Source of the DNA: Geodermatophilus telluris
GTDB taxonomy: Bacteria; Actinomycetota; Actinomycetes; Mycobacteriales; Geodermatophilaceae
Reading direction: 5' to 3'
Assembly: GCF_900102745.1 (NCBI RefSeq)
Contig: NZ_FMZF01000002.1
Location: 930,001-994,000 of the forward strand
Length of the DNA: 64,000 bases
Position 1 is the first letter of the stretch, and every line of letters begins with the position of its first letter. The notes beneath the pieces are model-generated. The model saw only the letters and a list, made by a program, of their open reading frames with translations, was not told the origin of the DNA and searched no databases. This document shows positions 22,945-31,872 of the stretch, in pieces. A program made the position numbers and the translations under genes.

Positions 22945-24116
22945 AGGCGGTGACCTGGCGGGGCGTCAACGAGATCGGCGTGGAGGACGTCCCGGAGCCC
23001 AAGATCCTCAACGACCACGACATCATCCTCGAGGTCGGCCTGTCGGTGACCTGTGGCTCGGACCTGCACCTGCTCGGCGGCTACATCCCCGCGATGCGCG
23101 CCGGTGACGTGCTCGGCCACGAGTTCATGGGCACGGTGGCCGAGGTCGGCAAGGGCGTCACCAAGCACCGGGTCGGCGACCGGGTCGTGGTGGTCTCGTT
23201 CATCGGCTGCGGGCAGTGCTGGTACTGCGAGAACGAGCTGTGGTCGCTGTGCGACAACGGCAACCCCAACCCGGGGATCACCGAGGCGCTCTGGGGCCAG
23301 TCCATCGGCGGCTGCTTCGGCTACTCCCACGCGATGGGCGGGTGGGCGGGCAGCCACGCCCGCTACATCCGCGTGCCCTACGCCGACCAGGGGGCCTTTC
23401 CGATCCCGGACGGCGTCTCCGACGAGCGCGCCCTGTTCGCCTCCGACGCGGCTCCCACCGGCTGGACCGGGGCGCACCAGGCGGAGGTGAAGGCCGGTGA
23501 CGTCGTCGCGGTGTGGGGCGCCGGCGGTGTCGGGCAGATGGCCGCGCGCAAGGCGATGCTCATGGGCGCCGAGCGGGTCGTCGTCATCGACCGGTTCGAC
23601 AACCGGCTCGAGCAGGTCCGCACGCACATCGGGGCGGAGACGCTCGACTACGAACAGGTCGACGTGCCCGCGGAACTGCGGGAGATGTCCGGCGGGCGCG
23701 GTCCGGACGTCTGCATCGAGGCGGTGGGCATGGAGGCGCACAGCCCGGGCCCGCAGTACCTCTACGACCAGGTCAAGCAGCAGTTGCGGCTGCAGTCGGA
23801 CCGGCCGACGGCCCTCCGGGAGGCCATCTACGCCTGCCGCAAGGGCGGGACGGTGTTCGCGCTGGGCGTGTTCGGCGGCCTGGTGGACAAGTTCCCGATG
23901 GGGGCGGTCATGAACAAGGCGCTGACCCTGCGCGGCGCCCAGCAGCACGGGCACCGCTACGTCCCGGAGATCCTCGACCTGATGAGCCGGGACGAGGTGA
24001 AGACCGAGCACCTGGCGACCCACGTGATGCCCCTGGACCAGGGGCCGCGCGGGTACGAGATGTTCAAGAACAAGGAGGACGGGTGCGTCCGTGCCGTCTT
24101 CCGGCCGGGTGGCTGA
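22941..24116 (+). CDS. Zinc-dependent alcohol dehydrogenase, ADH-3
   Basis: The 391-aa enzyme has Cys38 (TCGSDLH), His60/Glu61 and structural Cys90, 93, 96 and 104. The Rossmann motif is WGAGGVGQMAARKA. The family-typical C terminus is FKNKEDGCVRAVFRP. GGAGGAG precedes the GTG, which overlaps the previous stop. It ends the ADH-2 operon, followed by a strong hairpin. ADH-3 and ADH-1 are close in their CWYC structural loop and in the glycine-rich GYSH region, indicating duplication within the block. Confidence 0.9.
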   Translation: MKAVTWRGVNEIGVEDVPEPKILNDHDIILEVGLSVTCGSDLHLLGGYIPAMRAGDVLGHEFMGTVAEVGKGVTKHRVGDRVVVVSFIGCGQCWYCENELWSLCDNGNPNPGITEALWGQSIGGCFGYSHAMGGWAGSHARYIRVPYADQGAFPIPDGVSDERALFASDAAPTGWTGAHQAEVKAGDVVAVWGAGGVGQMAARKAMLMGAERVVVIDRFDNRLEQVRTHIGAETLDYEQVDVPAELREMSGGRGPDVCIEAVGMEAHSPGPQYLYDQVKQQLRLQSDRPTALREAIYACRKGGTVFALGVFGGLVDKFPMGAVMNKALTLRGAQQHGHRYVPEILDLMSRDEVKTEHLATHVMPLDQGPRGYEMFKNKEDGCVRAVFRPGG

Positions 24117-24275
24117 GGCGCCGACGGGCGGCCCACCGTACGGCTCGCCGCGGGGCGACCCGGTGGGCGCCGCATCCCCGACGGACGCGGTCGGAGGCCG
24201 CAGTCTCCCCGCGGTCGGGCCCCCGTCGTCTCCGGCGGTGCCCCCGAGCCGCGCGGCCCCTCCCTCCTCCGCGGA

Positions 24276-24315
24276 CGGTCGTGCTCTGACCGCGGGTGTG
24301 CTCAGAGCACGACCG
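24276..24315. terminator. Bidirectional terminator hairpin
   Basis: A 14-bp perfect stem (CGGTCGTGCTCTGA and its complement) with a 12-nt loop lies between the converging ADH-3 and aldo/keto reductase genes. No T tract is present. Confidence 0.7.
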
Positions 24316-24344
24316 CGCGCGGACCCCACCCCCGGTCGGCCCGG

Positions 24345-25283
24345 TCAGGCCCAGGGCAGCCGGCCGCGGGCGGCCCAGTAGTCCCGCGGGTCCTCCGGCT
24401 CGACCAGCTCCGCGGCACCGATCGCCGCCACCCGGGTCGCGGCGGCGTTGCTCGCCAGCTGCCCGACGGTCACCGCGCCGCTGAGCACGACGGAGCTCCA
24501 CGGCTGGGCGAGCGCGGCGCCCAGCGCGACGGCGTCCACGCCGACCCCGTGCTCCCGGGCGGCCGCGGCCAGCGGGCTGCCGGCCGGCACGCCGCGGTCG
24601 GTGAGCCGGCCGTTGGCGACGCCCTCCTTGACCACCACCCGCAGGCCGGCGGCGTGTGCCTCGGCCAGCGCGCCGCCCACCGAGGGCTCGAGCAGGTTCC
24701 AGGTCGACTGCACGCTGCTGAACAGCGGCCGGCCGTCGACGGCGATGTCCAGGCCGCGGCGGACGGCGTCGGCCTGCTGCGGCCCCGACGTGGAGAAGCC
24801 GACCTCGAGCCCGCCGTCGCGCAGCCCGGCCAGCGCGCGCAGCAGGGGTGGATCGGACCACAGCGGGCTGTCGCCGGTCAGCGAGTGCACCTGGTAGAGC
24901 CGCAGCCACGGGCCGAGCAGGTCGGTGCTCTCGCGGTGCTGGCGCTCGAACGCCGCGAGGGAGTGCTCCTTCACCTCGTGGGTCCGCGCGTCGGTGCGCC
25001 AGCCGCCGGTGTAGCGGTAGCCCCACTTGCTGGCGACGAACGGCGCCCGGTCCCGCCGGCGCAGCCACGAGGCGAGGAACTCCTCCGCCCGGCCGTAGGA
25101 GCGGGCGGTGTCGACGTAGCCGATGCCCAGTCCCACCGCCGCGTCGAGCAGCTCGTGCGTGCGGGCGCGCAGCGCGTCGGGGGACCGGTCGGCGGGGAGG
25201 TCGCGGTCGCGGCCCAGGGTGATGTAGGCCGGCCGGCCGGCCGCTGCCAGCCCGAGCCCGAGCACCGCCTGTGGAGTCGTCAT
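24345..25283 (-). CDS. Aldo/keto reductase (D-threo-aldose 1-dehydrogenase-like)
   Basis: The 312-aa TIM-barrel protein has the tetrad Asp and Tyr (YVDTARSYG), Lys (ASKWGYRY) and His (LYQVHSL). The C-terminal cofactor-binding end is shorter than usual. GGGAGGACGGCG before the ATG is a good ribosome binding site. It is a monocistronic gene, divergent from the phospholipase D gene. The substrate is unknown; the subgroup commonly oxidises sugars or reduces carbonyls. Confidence 0.86.
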   Translation of the reverse strand: MTTPQAVLGLGLAAAGRPAYITLGRDRDLPADRSPDALRARTHELLDAAVGLGIGYVDTARSYGRAEEFLASWLRRRDRAPFVASKWGYRYTGGWRTDARTHEVKEHSLAAFERQHRESTDLLGPWLRLYQVHSLTGDSPLWSDPPLLRALAGLRDGGLEVGFSTSGPQQADAVRRGLDIAVDGRPLFSSVQSTWNLLEPSVGGALAEAHAAGLRVVVKEGVANGRLTDRGVPAGSPLAAAAREHGVGVDAVALGAALAQPWSSVVLSGAVTVGQLASNAAATRVAAIGAAELVEPEDPRDYWAARGRLPWA

Positions 25284-25357
25284 CGCCGTCCTCCCTACCA
25301 GCCCGACGGCGCGACCCGCCCGTCCGGGCGACCTCGCAGCCACGGGCTTGCAGCAGT

Positions 25358-25370
25358 CGGCAGACTGCCG
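25358..25370. promoter_or_regulatory. Short palindrome resembling the ADH operators
   Basis: CGGCAG-A-CTGCCG has 6-bp arms like the ADH operator core but a 1-bp centre instead of 2. It ends 2 bases before the GTG of the phospholipase D gene and overlaps a -10-like CAGACT. The relation to the ADH operators is uncertain. Confidence 0.3.
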
Positions 25371-25372
25371 GG

Positions 25373-26923
25373 GTGATCGAGAGCGCCGATGCCGCCGGGA
25401 CGACGTCCCGTGCCCCTGACGTCGCGGCGCCCCGCCGGCCGCCCGCGCCGTCCGAGACCGACGACGCCCTGCTCGTCCCCGGCGAGACCTGCTGGCGGAT
25501 CGAGCGAGCCGACCGGCACGCCGTGTTCGTCGACGCCGCCGACTACTTCGCCACCCTCAAGCAGGCGGTGCTGCGGGCCGAGCGGCGGGTGCTGTTCATC
25601 GGCTGGGACTTCGACCCCCGCATCCGGCTCGACCCGCGCACCCCGGGGCGGCCCCGCGAGGACCGCCTGGGCCACGTGCTCGAGCAGGCGGTGCGGGCCA
25701 ACCCGCGCCTGGAGATCGGCGTCCTGCAGTGGGACCTCGGCATGCTCGTGGCCCTGGGCCGCCGGATGGCCCCGCTCGTGCTGCTCGACCGGCGCACGCC
25801 CGACCGGCTGCGGTTCACCGTCGACACCCACCACCCGATCGGCGGCGCGCACCACCAGAAGATCGTGGTCATCGACGACTGCCTGGCCTTCGCCGGCGGC
25901 ATCGACGTCACCGCCGACCGCTGGGACACCCCCGAGCACCGCACCCGGCACCCGCTGCGCCACCGGCCGCACTCCACCCGGCTGCGCGGCCCGTGGCACG
26001 ACGTCACCAGCCTGGTGTCCGGGCCGGCGGCCCGGGCGATCGGCGACCTCGCCCGCGAGCGGTGGGAGAGCGGCACCGGCGAGCACCTGGAGCCGGTCAC
26101 TGACGTCGCGCCGTGCTGGCCCGACGGCGTCGAGCCGTTCCTCACCGACGTCGACGTCGCGATCTCGCGGACCCGTCCCGAGCACGGCGGGACGGAGCTG
26201 GTGCACGAGATCGAGCTGCTGTGGCTGGCCGTGGTGGCCGCCGCCCGGCGGACGGTCTACATCGAGACGCAGTACTTCGCCAACCGCCGGGTCGCCGAGG
26301 CCATCGCCGAGCGCCTGCAGGAGGAGGACGGCCCCGAGTTCGTCGTCCTCAACCCGCAGACGGCCGCCGCCTGGCTGGAGGTCAAGGCGATGGACACCGC
26401 TCGCGCCAAGCTGCTCGACCTGGTGCGCCGTGCCGACCGGTACGACCGCTTCCGGCTGCTCGTGCCGGTCACCGAGGAGCGCCGGCCGGTCTACGTGCAC
26501 GCGAAGGTCACCTGCGTCGACGACCGGCTGCTGCGCATCGGCTCCTCCAACCTCAACAACCGGTCGATGGGCCTGGACACCGAGTGCGACGTGTCGATCG
26601 AGGCCCGCACCGGTGACCCCCGCGAGGAGGAGGTGCGGGCCGCGGTGCTCGCCCTGCGCCACCGGCTGCTCGGCGAGCACCTCGGGGTGGACCCCGACGA
26701 GGTGGCCGCCGCCGTGGAGCGCTGCGACGGGTCGCTGGTGCGCGCGATCGACTCGCTGGTGCGGCCGACCGGGCGCTCGCTGGTGACCTTCGAGCCGCCC
26801 GAGCTCGACCCGGTCGAGCGTCTCCTCGCCGAGACCGAGCTGCTCGACGCCGAGCACACCCCCAACCGCTGGCGCCGGGTCAAGCAGGCCTTCGCCGGCC
26901 GACGGCGCCGCCGGCGGGGCTGA
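25373..26923 (+). CDS. Phospholipase D / cardiolipin synthase-like protein
   Basis: The 516-aa protein has two HKD catalytic motifs: His161-Lys163-Asp168 (HHQKIVVIDD) and His376-Lys378-Asp383 (HAKVTCVDD). Gly/Ser-Asn follow the second (IGSSNLNNRS), as in PLD enzymes. It lacks transmembrane helices, unlike bacterial cardiolipin synthase, so it resembles the soluble PLD subfamily that hydrolyses or exchanges phospholipid headgroups. The C terminus is strongly basic. The GTG start is close to a CAGACT -10-like element, so the transcript may be leaderless. Confidence 0.9.
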   Translation: MIESADAAGTTSRAPDVAAPRRPPAPSETDDALLVPGETCWRIERADRHAVFVDAADYFATLKQAVLRAERRVLFIGWDFDPRIRLDPRTPGRPREDRLGHVLEQAVRANPRLEIGVLQWDLGMLVALGRRMAPLVLLDRRTPDRLRFTVDTHHPIGGAHHQKIVVIDDCLAFAGGIDVTADRWDTPEHRTRHPLRHRPHSTRLRGPWHDVTSLVSGPAARAIGDLARERWESGTGEHLEPVTDVAPCWPDGVEPFLTDVDVAISRTRPEHGGTELVHEIELLWLAVVAAARRTVYIETQYFANRRVAEAIAERLQEEDGPEFVVLNPQTAAAWLEVKAMDTARAKLLDLVRRADRYDRFRLLVPVTEERRPVYVHAKVTCVDDRLLRIGSSNLNNRSMGLDTECDVSIEARTGDPREEEVRAAVLALRHRLLGEHLGVDPDEVAAAVERCDGSLVRAIDSLVRPTGRSLVTFEPPELDPVERLLAETELLDAEHTPNRWRRVKQAFAGRRRRRRG

Positions 26924-26972
26924 GGTCGCCGACGTCTCGTTCCGGTGCCGGGGCGCCGGGTAGGGGCCGGGC

Positions 26973-27746
26973 ATGGGCTCTGCGACCTTCGACTTCACCG
27001 GCTCCGTCGTCCTCGTCACCGGCGGCGGCTCCGGCATCGGCCTGGCGATCAGCCGGGCGTTCCTCGACGCCGGTGCGACCGTGGCCGTCACCGGCCGCCG
27101 GCGCGACCGGCTGGAGTCCGCGCTCGCCGGCGTCCCCGGGGAGCGCGCCGCGGCCCTGCCGGCGGACGTCTCCGACCCGGCCCAGGTGCGCGGGGTGGTC
27201 GCCGACGTCGTCGACCGGTTCGGCCGGCTCGACGTCGTCGTGAGCAACGCCGCCGGCTACGAGACCGGCGAGCTGACCGACCTGCCCGACGAGGCCTGGG
27301 AGCGGCTGCGCGCCACCAACGTCGACGCGTTCTTCCACCTGGCCAAGGCCGCGCTGCCCCACCTGGCGGCCTCCGGCGGCAACCTCGTGTCGGTGTCCTC
27401 GGTGTCGGGGCTGCGCGGCGACTGGGGCCAGGCGGCGTACAACGCCACGAAGGCCGCGGTCACCAACTTCGTGCGCTCGCTGGCGCTGGACTGGGGGAGC
27501 CGGGGGGTGCGGCTCAACGCCGTCGCGCCGGCCTTCACCCTCACCGAGCTCACCGAGGGCGTCGGCCGCGACGAGGCCTCCCTCGCGCCGTTCCGCGACC
27601 GGATCGCGCTCGGCCGGCCCGGCGAGCCCGGGGACGTCGCCCCCACCGTGCTGTTCCTGGCCAGCGACGCCGCGCGCTACGTCACCGGCGCGGTGCTGCC
27701 GGTCGACGGCGGCACCAGCGCCTCCACCGGTCAGCCGCACGTCTGA
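26973..27746 (+). CDS. Short-chain dehydrogenase/reductase
   Basis: The 257-aa SDR has the cofactor motif TGGGSGIG near residue 16, the NAAG motif, a catalytic Ser in SVSSVSG and YNATK as the YxxxK pair. The C terminus VLPVDGGTS is typical of classical SDRs. GGGTAG lies about 10 bases before the ATG and could be a -10 of a SigB-type promoter (GTTC-N15-GGGTAG). The reaction is a NAD(P)H-dependent carbonyl or alcohol conversion of unknown substrate. Confidence 0.9.
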   Translation: MGSATFDFTGSVVLVTGGGSGIGLAISRAFLDAGATVAVTGRRRDRLESALAGVPGERAAALPADVSDPAQVRGVVADVVDRFGRLDVVVSNAAGYETGELTDLPDEAWERLRATNVDAFFHLAKAALPHLAASGGNLVSVSSVSGLRGDWGQAAYNATKAAVTNFVRSLALDWGSRGVRLNAVAPAFTLTELTEGVGRDEASLAPFRDRIALGRPGEPGDVAPTVLFLASDAARYVTGAVLPVDGGTSASTGQPHV

Positions 27747-27748
27747 CC

Positions 27749-28288
27749 GTGGCCGCGCGCGAGGCGTCCGACCGGCTGGCCTGGGTCGCACGCGCGGTGG
27801 CCGCCGCGCCCGGCGAGCGGGTGCTCGAGGTCGGCTGCGGCCACGGCGTGCTGGTGACCCTGCTGGCCGCCGCCGTCGGCGAGGCCGGCCGGGTGGTCGC
27901 CGTCGACCGCTCGCCGCGGATGGGGGAGGCCGCCACCCGGCGCAACCGGGCGGCGGTCGAGGCCGGCCGGGTCCGGGTGGTCGTGGCGCCGGTGGCCGAC
28001 GCGGACCTCGGCGGCGGGGACTTCGACGTGGTGGTGGCCTCCGACGTGCGGGCGCTGTGGACGCCGGGACCGGAGTGGGACGTCGTCGACCGCGTGCTCG
28101 CGCCCGGGGGCCGGGTCGTGCTCGCCGCCTCCCTGATGGACCCCGGCGGCGGCCCGCGGTTGGTGGCGGCGCTGACCGGCCTCGCCGGCTCTCGCGGCCT
28201 GGCCGTCACCGCGGCGACGGCCACGACGGCGACCCGCCCGTACCCGACGGCCGCGGTCGAGTTGCGCCGCGCCGCCGCCGCCGGGTAG
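27749..28288 (+). CDS. SAM-dependent methyltransferase
   Basis: The 179-aa class I methyltransferase begins 2 bases after the SDR stop. Motif I is VLEVGCGHGVL, the acidic residue binding the SAM ribose is in VVAVDRSP, and post-motif LAPGGRVVLAAS is present. It is short, close to the minimal Rossmann core. The substrate is unknown, and co-transcription with the SDR is likely. Confidence 0.82.
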   Translation: MAAREASDRLAWVARAVAAAPGERVLEVGCGHGVLVTLLAAAVGEAGRVVAVDRSPRMGEAATRRNRAAVEAGRVRVVVAPVADADLGGGDFDVVVASDVRALWTPGPEWDVVDRVLAPGGRVVLAASLMDPGGGPRLVAALTGLAGSRGLAVTAATATTATRPYPTAAVELRRAAAAG

Positions 28289-28320
28289 AGCAGGCCCCAC
28301 GGACCACGGGAGGACCTGCG

Positions 28321-29496
28321 ATGACCGACGGGCTGCTCGGCGACCTCTACGACTACGAGACCCTGCTGAGCGGGGACGAGCGCAAGGAACTGGTGGGCAT
28401 CCGGCGCTTCCTGGACGAGGAGGTCCGGCCCCGGGTCAACGGGTCGTGGGAGACGGCCACCTTCCCGATGGACCTGATCCCGCGGTTCGCCGAGGAGGGG
28501 ATGGTCGGGCGCAGCTACGACCTGGAGCACCGGCCGCGGGCGTCGCGGCTGTTCACCGGGTTCATCTCCCTGGAGGCCTCGCGGGTCGACCCGTCGATGG
28601 CGACCTTCCTCGGGGTGCACAACGGCCTGTCGATGGGGTCGATCGTGCTGCTGGGGTCCGACGAGCAGCGGGCGCGCTGGGTGCCCGACATGGTCTCGCT
28701 GCAGAAGATCGGCGCCTTCGCGCTGACCGAGCCGCACGGCGGGTCCGACGTCGCCCAGGGGCTGGAGACCACCTGCCGCCGCGAGGGTGACGAGTGGGTG
28801 GTCGACGGCGCCAAGCGGTGGATCGGCAACGGCACCTTCGCCGACGTCGTCGTGGTGTTCGCCCGCGACGTGGCCGACGACCAGGTGAAGACCCTCGTCG
28901 TGGAGAAGGGCACGCCCGGCTTCACCGCGACGAAGATGGAGGGCAAGTACGCCCTGCGCACGGTGCAGAACGCCGACATCGTCTTCGAGGGCTGCCGGGT
29001 GCCGGCGGAGAACAAGCTCGCCGAGGGCAACTCCTTCCGCGACGTCAACCGGGTGCTCAAGCTGACCCGCGGCGGGGTCGCCTGGAACGCCGTCGGCTGC
29101 CAGATGGGCGCCTTCGAGGCGGCGATCGCCTACGCCAAGGAGCGGCGGCAGTTCGGCCGGCAGATCGCGGGCTTCCAGCTGATCCAGGACCTGCTGGCCC
29201 GCATGGCCGGCAACGTGACCGCCAGCCTCGGCATGGCGGTGCGGGTGTCGCAGCTGCAGGAGGAGGGTGTCTTCCGCGACGAGCAGGCGGCGCTGGCCAA
29301 GGCCTTCGTCACCGGTCGCGCGCGCGAGACCGTCGCGCTGGCCCGCGAGCTGTTCGGCGGCAACGGGATCCTGCTCGAGAACGACGTGGTGCGGTACTTC
29401 GCCGACGCCGAGGCGTTGTACTCCTACGAGGGCACGCGTGAGATCAACAGCCTGATCGTCGGCCGCGCGCTCACCGGGGTCAGCGCCTTCGTCTGA
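28321..29496 (+). CDS. Acyl-CoA dehydrogenase (glutaryl-CoA dehydrogenase-like)
   Basis: The 391-aa flavoenzyme shows the three-domain acyl-CoA dehydrogenase plan. FALTEPHGGSD and WIGNGTFAD bind FAD, RRQFGRQIAGFQLIQ marks the C-terminal helical domain, and the catalytic base is Glu370 in YSYEGTREINSLI. The SYEGT/REIN context and overall length resemble glutaryl-CoA dehydrogenases, but substrate class cannot be settled. GGGAGG is upstream of the ATG. It is followed by a very strong terminator. Confidence 0.92.
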   Translation: MTDGLLGDLYDYETLLSGDERKELVGIRRFLDEEVRPRVNGSWETATFPMDLIPRFAEEGMVGRSYDLEHRPRASRLFTGFISLEASRVDPSMATFLGVHNGLSMGSIVLLGSDEQRARWVPDMVSLQKIGAFALTEPHGGSDVAQGLETTCRREGDEWVVDGAKRWIGNGTFADVVVVFARDVADDQVKTLVVEKGTPGFTATKMEGKYALRTVQNADIVFEGCRVPAENKLAEGNSFRDVNRVLKLTRGGVAWNAVGCQMGAFEAAIAYAKERRQFGRQIAGFQLIQDLLARMAGNVTASLGMAVRVSQLQEEGVFRDEQAALAKAFVTGRARETVALARELFGGNGILLENDVVRYFADAEALYSYEGTREINSLIVGRALTGVSAFV

Positions 29497-29529
29497 GGCG
29501 ACCGACCGGCCGACGGCGTCCCCGGACGC

Positions 29530-29567
29530 CACCGCGCCCCGCCGGGGGTTCCCGGCGGGGCGCGGTG
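29530..29567. terminator. Strong bidirectional terminator
   Basis: A perfect 17-bp GC-rich stem closes a GGTT tetraloop. It sits between the converging acyl-CoA dehydrogenase and DUF3618 genes and should serve both. Confidence 0.85.
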
Positions 29568-29598
29568 GGTGGTCTCCTCCCGGGCGGGAGGGCCGTGC

Positions 29599-30324
29599 TC
29601 AGTAGGTGCTGCTCGTGCTGCTGGAGCTGCCGCCGGTCTGGCTCTGCACGGTCTCGCGGGACTGCTGGGCCTGGCCCTGCACGTCCTGCGCGGCCGACTG
29701 GCCCTCCTGCTTGACCGTCTGGGCGGCGTCCTGGGCGGTGCCCTTGACCTCCTGGACGGCCTGCTCGGCAGCCGGCCGCAGCTGCTCGCCGACCTCCTGC
29801 GCGACCTGCTTGGCCGGCTGCAGCAGCTCGTCCTTGTGCTCGCGCACGGCGGCCTCGGCCTGCTGGGCCAGCTGCTTCTCCCGCTCGGAGGCGGGCAGCA
29901 GGCTGGAGACCAGCCAGCCGACCCCGAAGGCGATCAGCCCGGCCGCGAGGGGGTTGCCCTGCGTCTGGCGGACCACCGCGTCGGGGGCCTGCTGGACGGC
30001 GTGCGCGGCCTGCGACGCGGCGTCCTGCACGGTGCCGGCCGCGTTGCTCGCCGCGCCCTGCACCGAGCCGACGGCGTTGTGCGCGGTGCCCTGCACCGAG
30101 CTCACCGTGCTCTGCGTCGTGCTGCGGGCCGAGGAGCGCGTGTCGTGGGCCGAACCCATGACGCGGTCCTTGACGCTGGCGAAGCGGCCCTTGGCCGAGG
30201 CCACGCGCCGGTCCACCACACGGGCGGGGTTGACCTTCTCGTTGAGGGCGTCGACGTCGTAGCTGAGCTCGCGCCGGGTGTCCTCGATCTGTCGCCGGAT
30301 GACGTCCGGGTCACTGCTGGTCAT
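29599..30324 (-). CDS. DUF3618 family membrane-associated protein
   Basis: The 241-aa protein opens with the DUF3618 motif PDVIRRQIEDTRRELSYDVD and has Ala/Gln/Ser-rich amphipathic heptads resembling LEA or apolipoprotein-type helices. There is one membrane segment (PLAAGLIAFGVGWLVSSLLPA, about 125-145), then a second helical Gln/Glu/Ala-rich region and a Ser/Thr tail. It is the third gene of a minus-strand operon with a holin-like protein and another helix-repeat protein. Such operons are common in actinobacteria and linked to envelope stress; molecular function is unknown. Confidence 0.85.
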   Translation of the reverse strand: MTSSDPDVIRRQIEDTRRELSYDVDALNEKVNPARVVDRRVASAKGRFASVKDRVMGSAHDTRSSARSTTQSTVSSVQGTAHNAVGSVQGAASNAAGTVQDAASQAAHAVQQAPDAVVRQTQGNPLAAGLIAFGVGWLVSSLLPASEREKQLAQQAEAAVREHKDELLQPAKQVAQEVGEQLRPAAEQAVQEVKGTAQDAAQTVKQEGQSAAQDVQGQAQQSRETVQSQTGGSSSSTSSTY

Positions 30325-30362
30325 GTCTGCTCCAGGGAGGGGAGGCGGCCGCAGCCGCGGGG

Positions 30363-30971
30363 TCAGTGGGGCTTGAGGGCGCCGGGGACCTGCTGGAGCG
30401 TGTCCACGGTCCGTTCGGGCTTGGGGTTGACCTGCCGGAACTTCTTGCGCCCCACCACGAAGGCGACGGCGCCGATGACGCCCCAGAGGACCGCCACGAT
30501 GAGGGCGGCGAGGCCGGCGTCCATGACGTTCTCCAGCGCCCACCACAGGGCGAAGGAGAGGAACATCAGCACCATGTAGCCGGCGAAGCCCGCGGCACCG
30601 AACGCGCCCGCGCCCTGGCCGGCCTTCTTCGCCTCGACCGTGAGCTCGGCCTTGGCCAGCGCGAGCTCCTGGCGCATGAGCACGGAGAGGTCGGTGGTGA
30701 CCTCGCTGATGAGCTGGCCGACCGAGGCGCCCTCGACGTCGGGCCGGCCGGCCTCGGTCATCGGGGTGCCCCGCTCACCGGCGTGCGCGCCGTAGCCCTG
30801 CTCGTAGGCGGAGCCCTGCTCGTAGGTGGAGGTCTGCTCGTAGCCCGGCGTCTGCTCGTACCCGGCATAGCCCTGCTCGGCCGTCGGCGGGACCGCGTAG
30901 TTGGCCTGCGGCGGCTCGGGCGGGTAGCCGGAGCCGCCCACCGGGGTGGCGCCGGAGTAGGGGGAGCTCAC
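30363..30971 (-). CDS. Phage-holin-family (DUF1469) membrane protein with Tyr-Glu-Gln repeats
   Basis: The 202-aa protein has a low-complexity N terminus with repeated YEQ units (GYEQTPGYEQTSTYEQGSAY). The conserved ASVGQLISEVTTDLSVLMRQ block with an amphipathic helix comes next, then two membrane helices near 120-175 and a basic tail. This is the Actinobacteriota holin superfamily III, usually a house-keeping envelope protein rather than a phage gene. The GTG start lies 2 bp after the upstream stop. Confidence 0.82.
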   Translation of the reverse strand: MSSPYSGATPVGGSGYPPEPPQANYAVPPTAEQGYAGYEQTPGYEQTSTYEQGSAYEQGYGAHAGERGTPMTEAGRPDVEGASVGQLISEVTTDLSVLMRQELALAKAELTVEAKKAGQGAGAFGAAGFAGYMVLMFLSFALWWALENVMDAGLAALIVAVLWGVIGAVAFVVGRKKFRQVNPKPERTVDTLQQVPGALKPH

Positions 30972-30973
30972 GG

Positions 30974-31837
30974 TCAGACCCCCGTCCCCGGGCGCCGGGT
31001 CGGGTCGTCCCAGCCGGCGGGCGTGGCCGGGGGCACGACGCTGCCCTCGGGCGGGACCGTGCCGTAGGGCGGCGGGGGCAGCGGGGCGCCGGTGGTGGCG
31101 GCCGACTGGCCGTAGCCGCCGGTCGTCGACTCGTAGCCGGTCGTCGTCTCGTAGCCGGTGGTCGTGGTCTCGTAGCCGGAGTAGGCCGGCGCCGGGTCCA
31201 CGTAGTTGCCCTGCGGGTAGGTGTTCTGCGCCTGCGCCCGGTGGGCCTCGGTGTACCGCGACCCGTTGCCCTCGTCGGTGTGCGCGGCCTTGACGCCGCT
31301 GGTCAGCCGGCCGGCGAGCACGCCGGCGAGGGCCGCGCCGAGCAGGAAGGTGCCGGGCTTGCGGCGGGCGAAGGAGCGCACCTCGTCGAGCAGGTCGGCC
31401 GGCTCGCGGTTCTGCAGGAAGTGCGCGAACTCCTCCACCCTGCCGGCGCCCTGCTCGATCAGGTCGCGGGCCGGGCCGGGCGCGGGGGCGTTGCCGGCGA
31501 CCATGCCGCGCAGCTGCTCGGCCAGGCCCGACAGGCTCTGGCCGGCCTTCTGCTGCTGCGTGACGGCCTGCTGGCGCACCTGGGTGCGGCCCTGCTCCAC
31601 CAGGCTCTGCGCCTGGTGGCGGGTCTCGGCGACGACGTTCTTCGCCTGGTCGGCGGCGGTCGCGGCGACCTGGCTGCCGGCCTCCTTGGCCGTCTGGCCG
31701 ACGTTGCGGGCCTCGTCCTTGGCCACGTCGGCGGTCGAGGGGGAGCCGGTGCTGGTCGAGGTCGTACTCGTGTCCCCGTAGCCGGTCGCGCCCGAGGAGG
31801 GCGGCGGCGGGAGGGGGGCGTCGATGGAGTGGGTCAT
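30974..31837 (-). CDS. Helix-repeat membrane-associated protein of the DUF3618/holin operon
   Basis: The 287-aa protein has a Pro/Ser/Thr-rich N terminus. A long amphipathic Ala/Gln/Lys helix region with LEA-like character follows (DEARNVGQTAKEAGSQVAAT, to about 130), then AHFLQNREPADLLDEVRSFA and one membrane helix (TFLLGAALAGVLAG). The C-terminal tail is rich in GYETTT-type repeats. AGGAGG is 5 bases before the ATG. It leads the three-gene operon. Two SigB-like promoters upstream suggest induction by general stress such as drying or osmotic shock. Confidence 0.8.
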   Translation of the reverse strand: MTHSIDAPLPPPPSSGATGYGDTSTTSTSTGSPSTADVAKDEARNVGQTAKEAGSQVAATAADQAKNVVAETRHQAQSLVEQGRTQVRQQAVTQQQKAGQSLSGLAEQLRGMVAGNAPAPGPARDLIEQGAGRVEEFAHFLQNREPADLLDEVRSFARRKPGTFLLGAALAGVLAGRLTSGVKAAHTDEGNGSRYTEAHRAQAQNTYPQGNYVDPAPAYSGYETTTTGYETTTGYESTTGGYGQSAATTGAPLPPPPYGTVPPEGSVVPPATPAGWDDPTRRPGTGV

Positions 31838-31872
31838 CGTTCCTCCTGAGTGGATCTCGGTCGGGGCTGGCG

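Noticed and set aside
25358..25370. Full membership of the CGGCAG-A-CTGCCG element in the ADH operator family
   Set aside because: Its centre is one base shorter, changing half-site phasing, and it overlaps a -10-like sequence; listed only as a low-confidence resemblance.
30780..30860. Short tandem DNA repeat resembling a repeat array
   Set aside because: It encodes the YEQ low-complexity repeats of the holin-family protein and has no CRISPR-like spacing; no CRISPR array was seen in the window.
30363..30971. Holin-family gene as evidence of a prophage
   Set aside because: Actinobacterial holin superfamily III proteins are usually chromosomal envelope genes, and no phage structural genes flank it.
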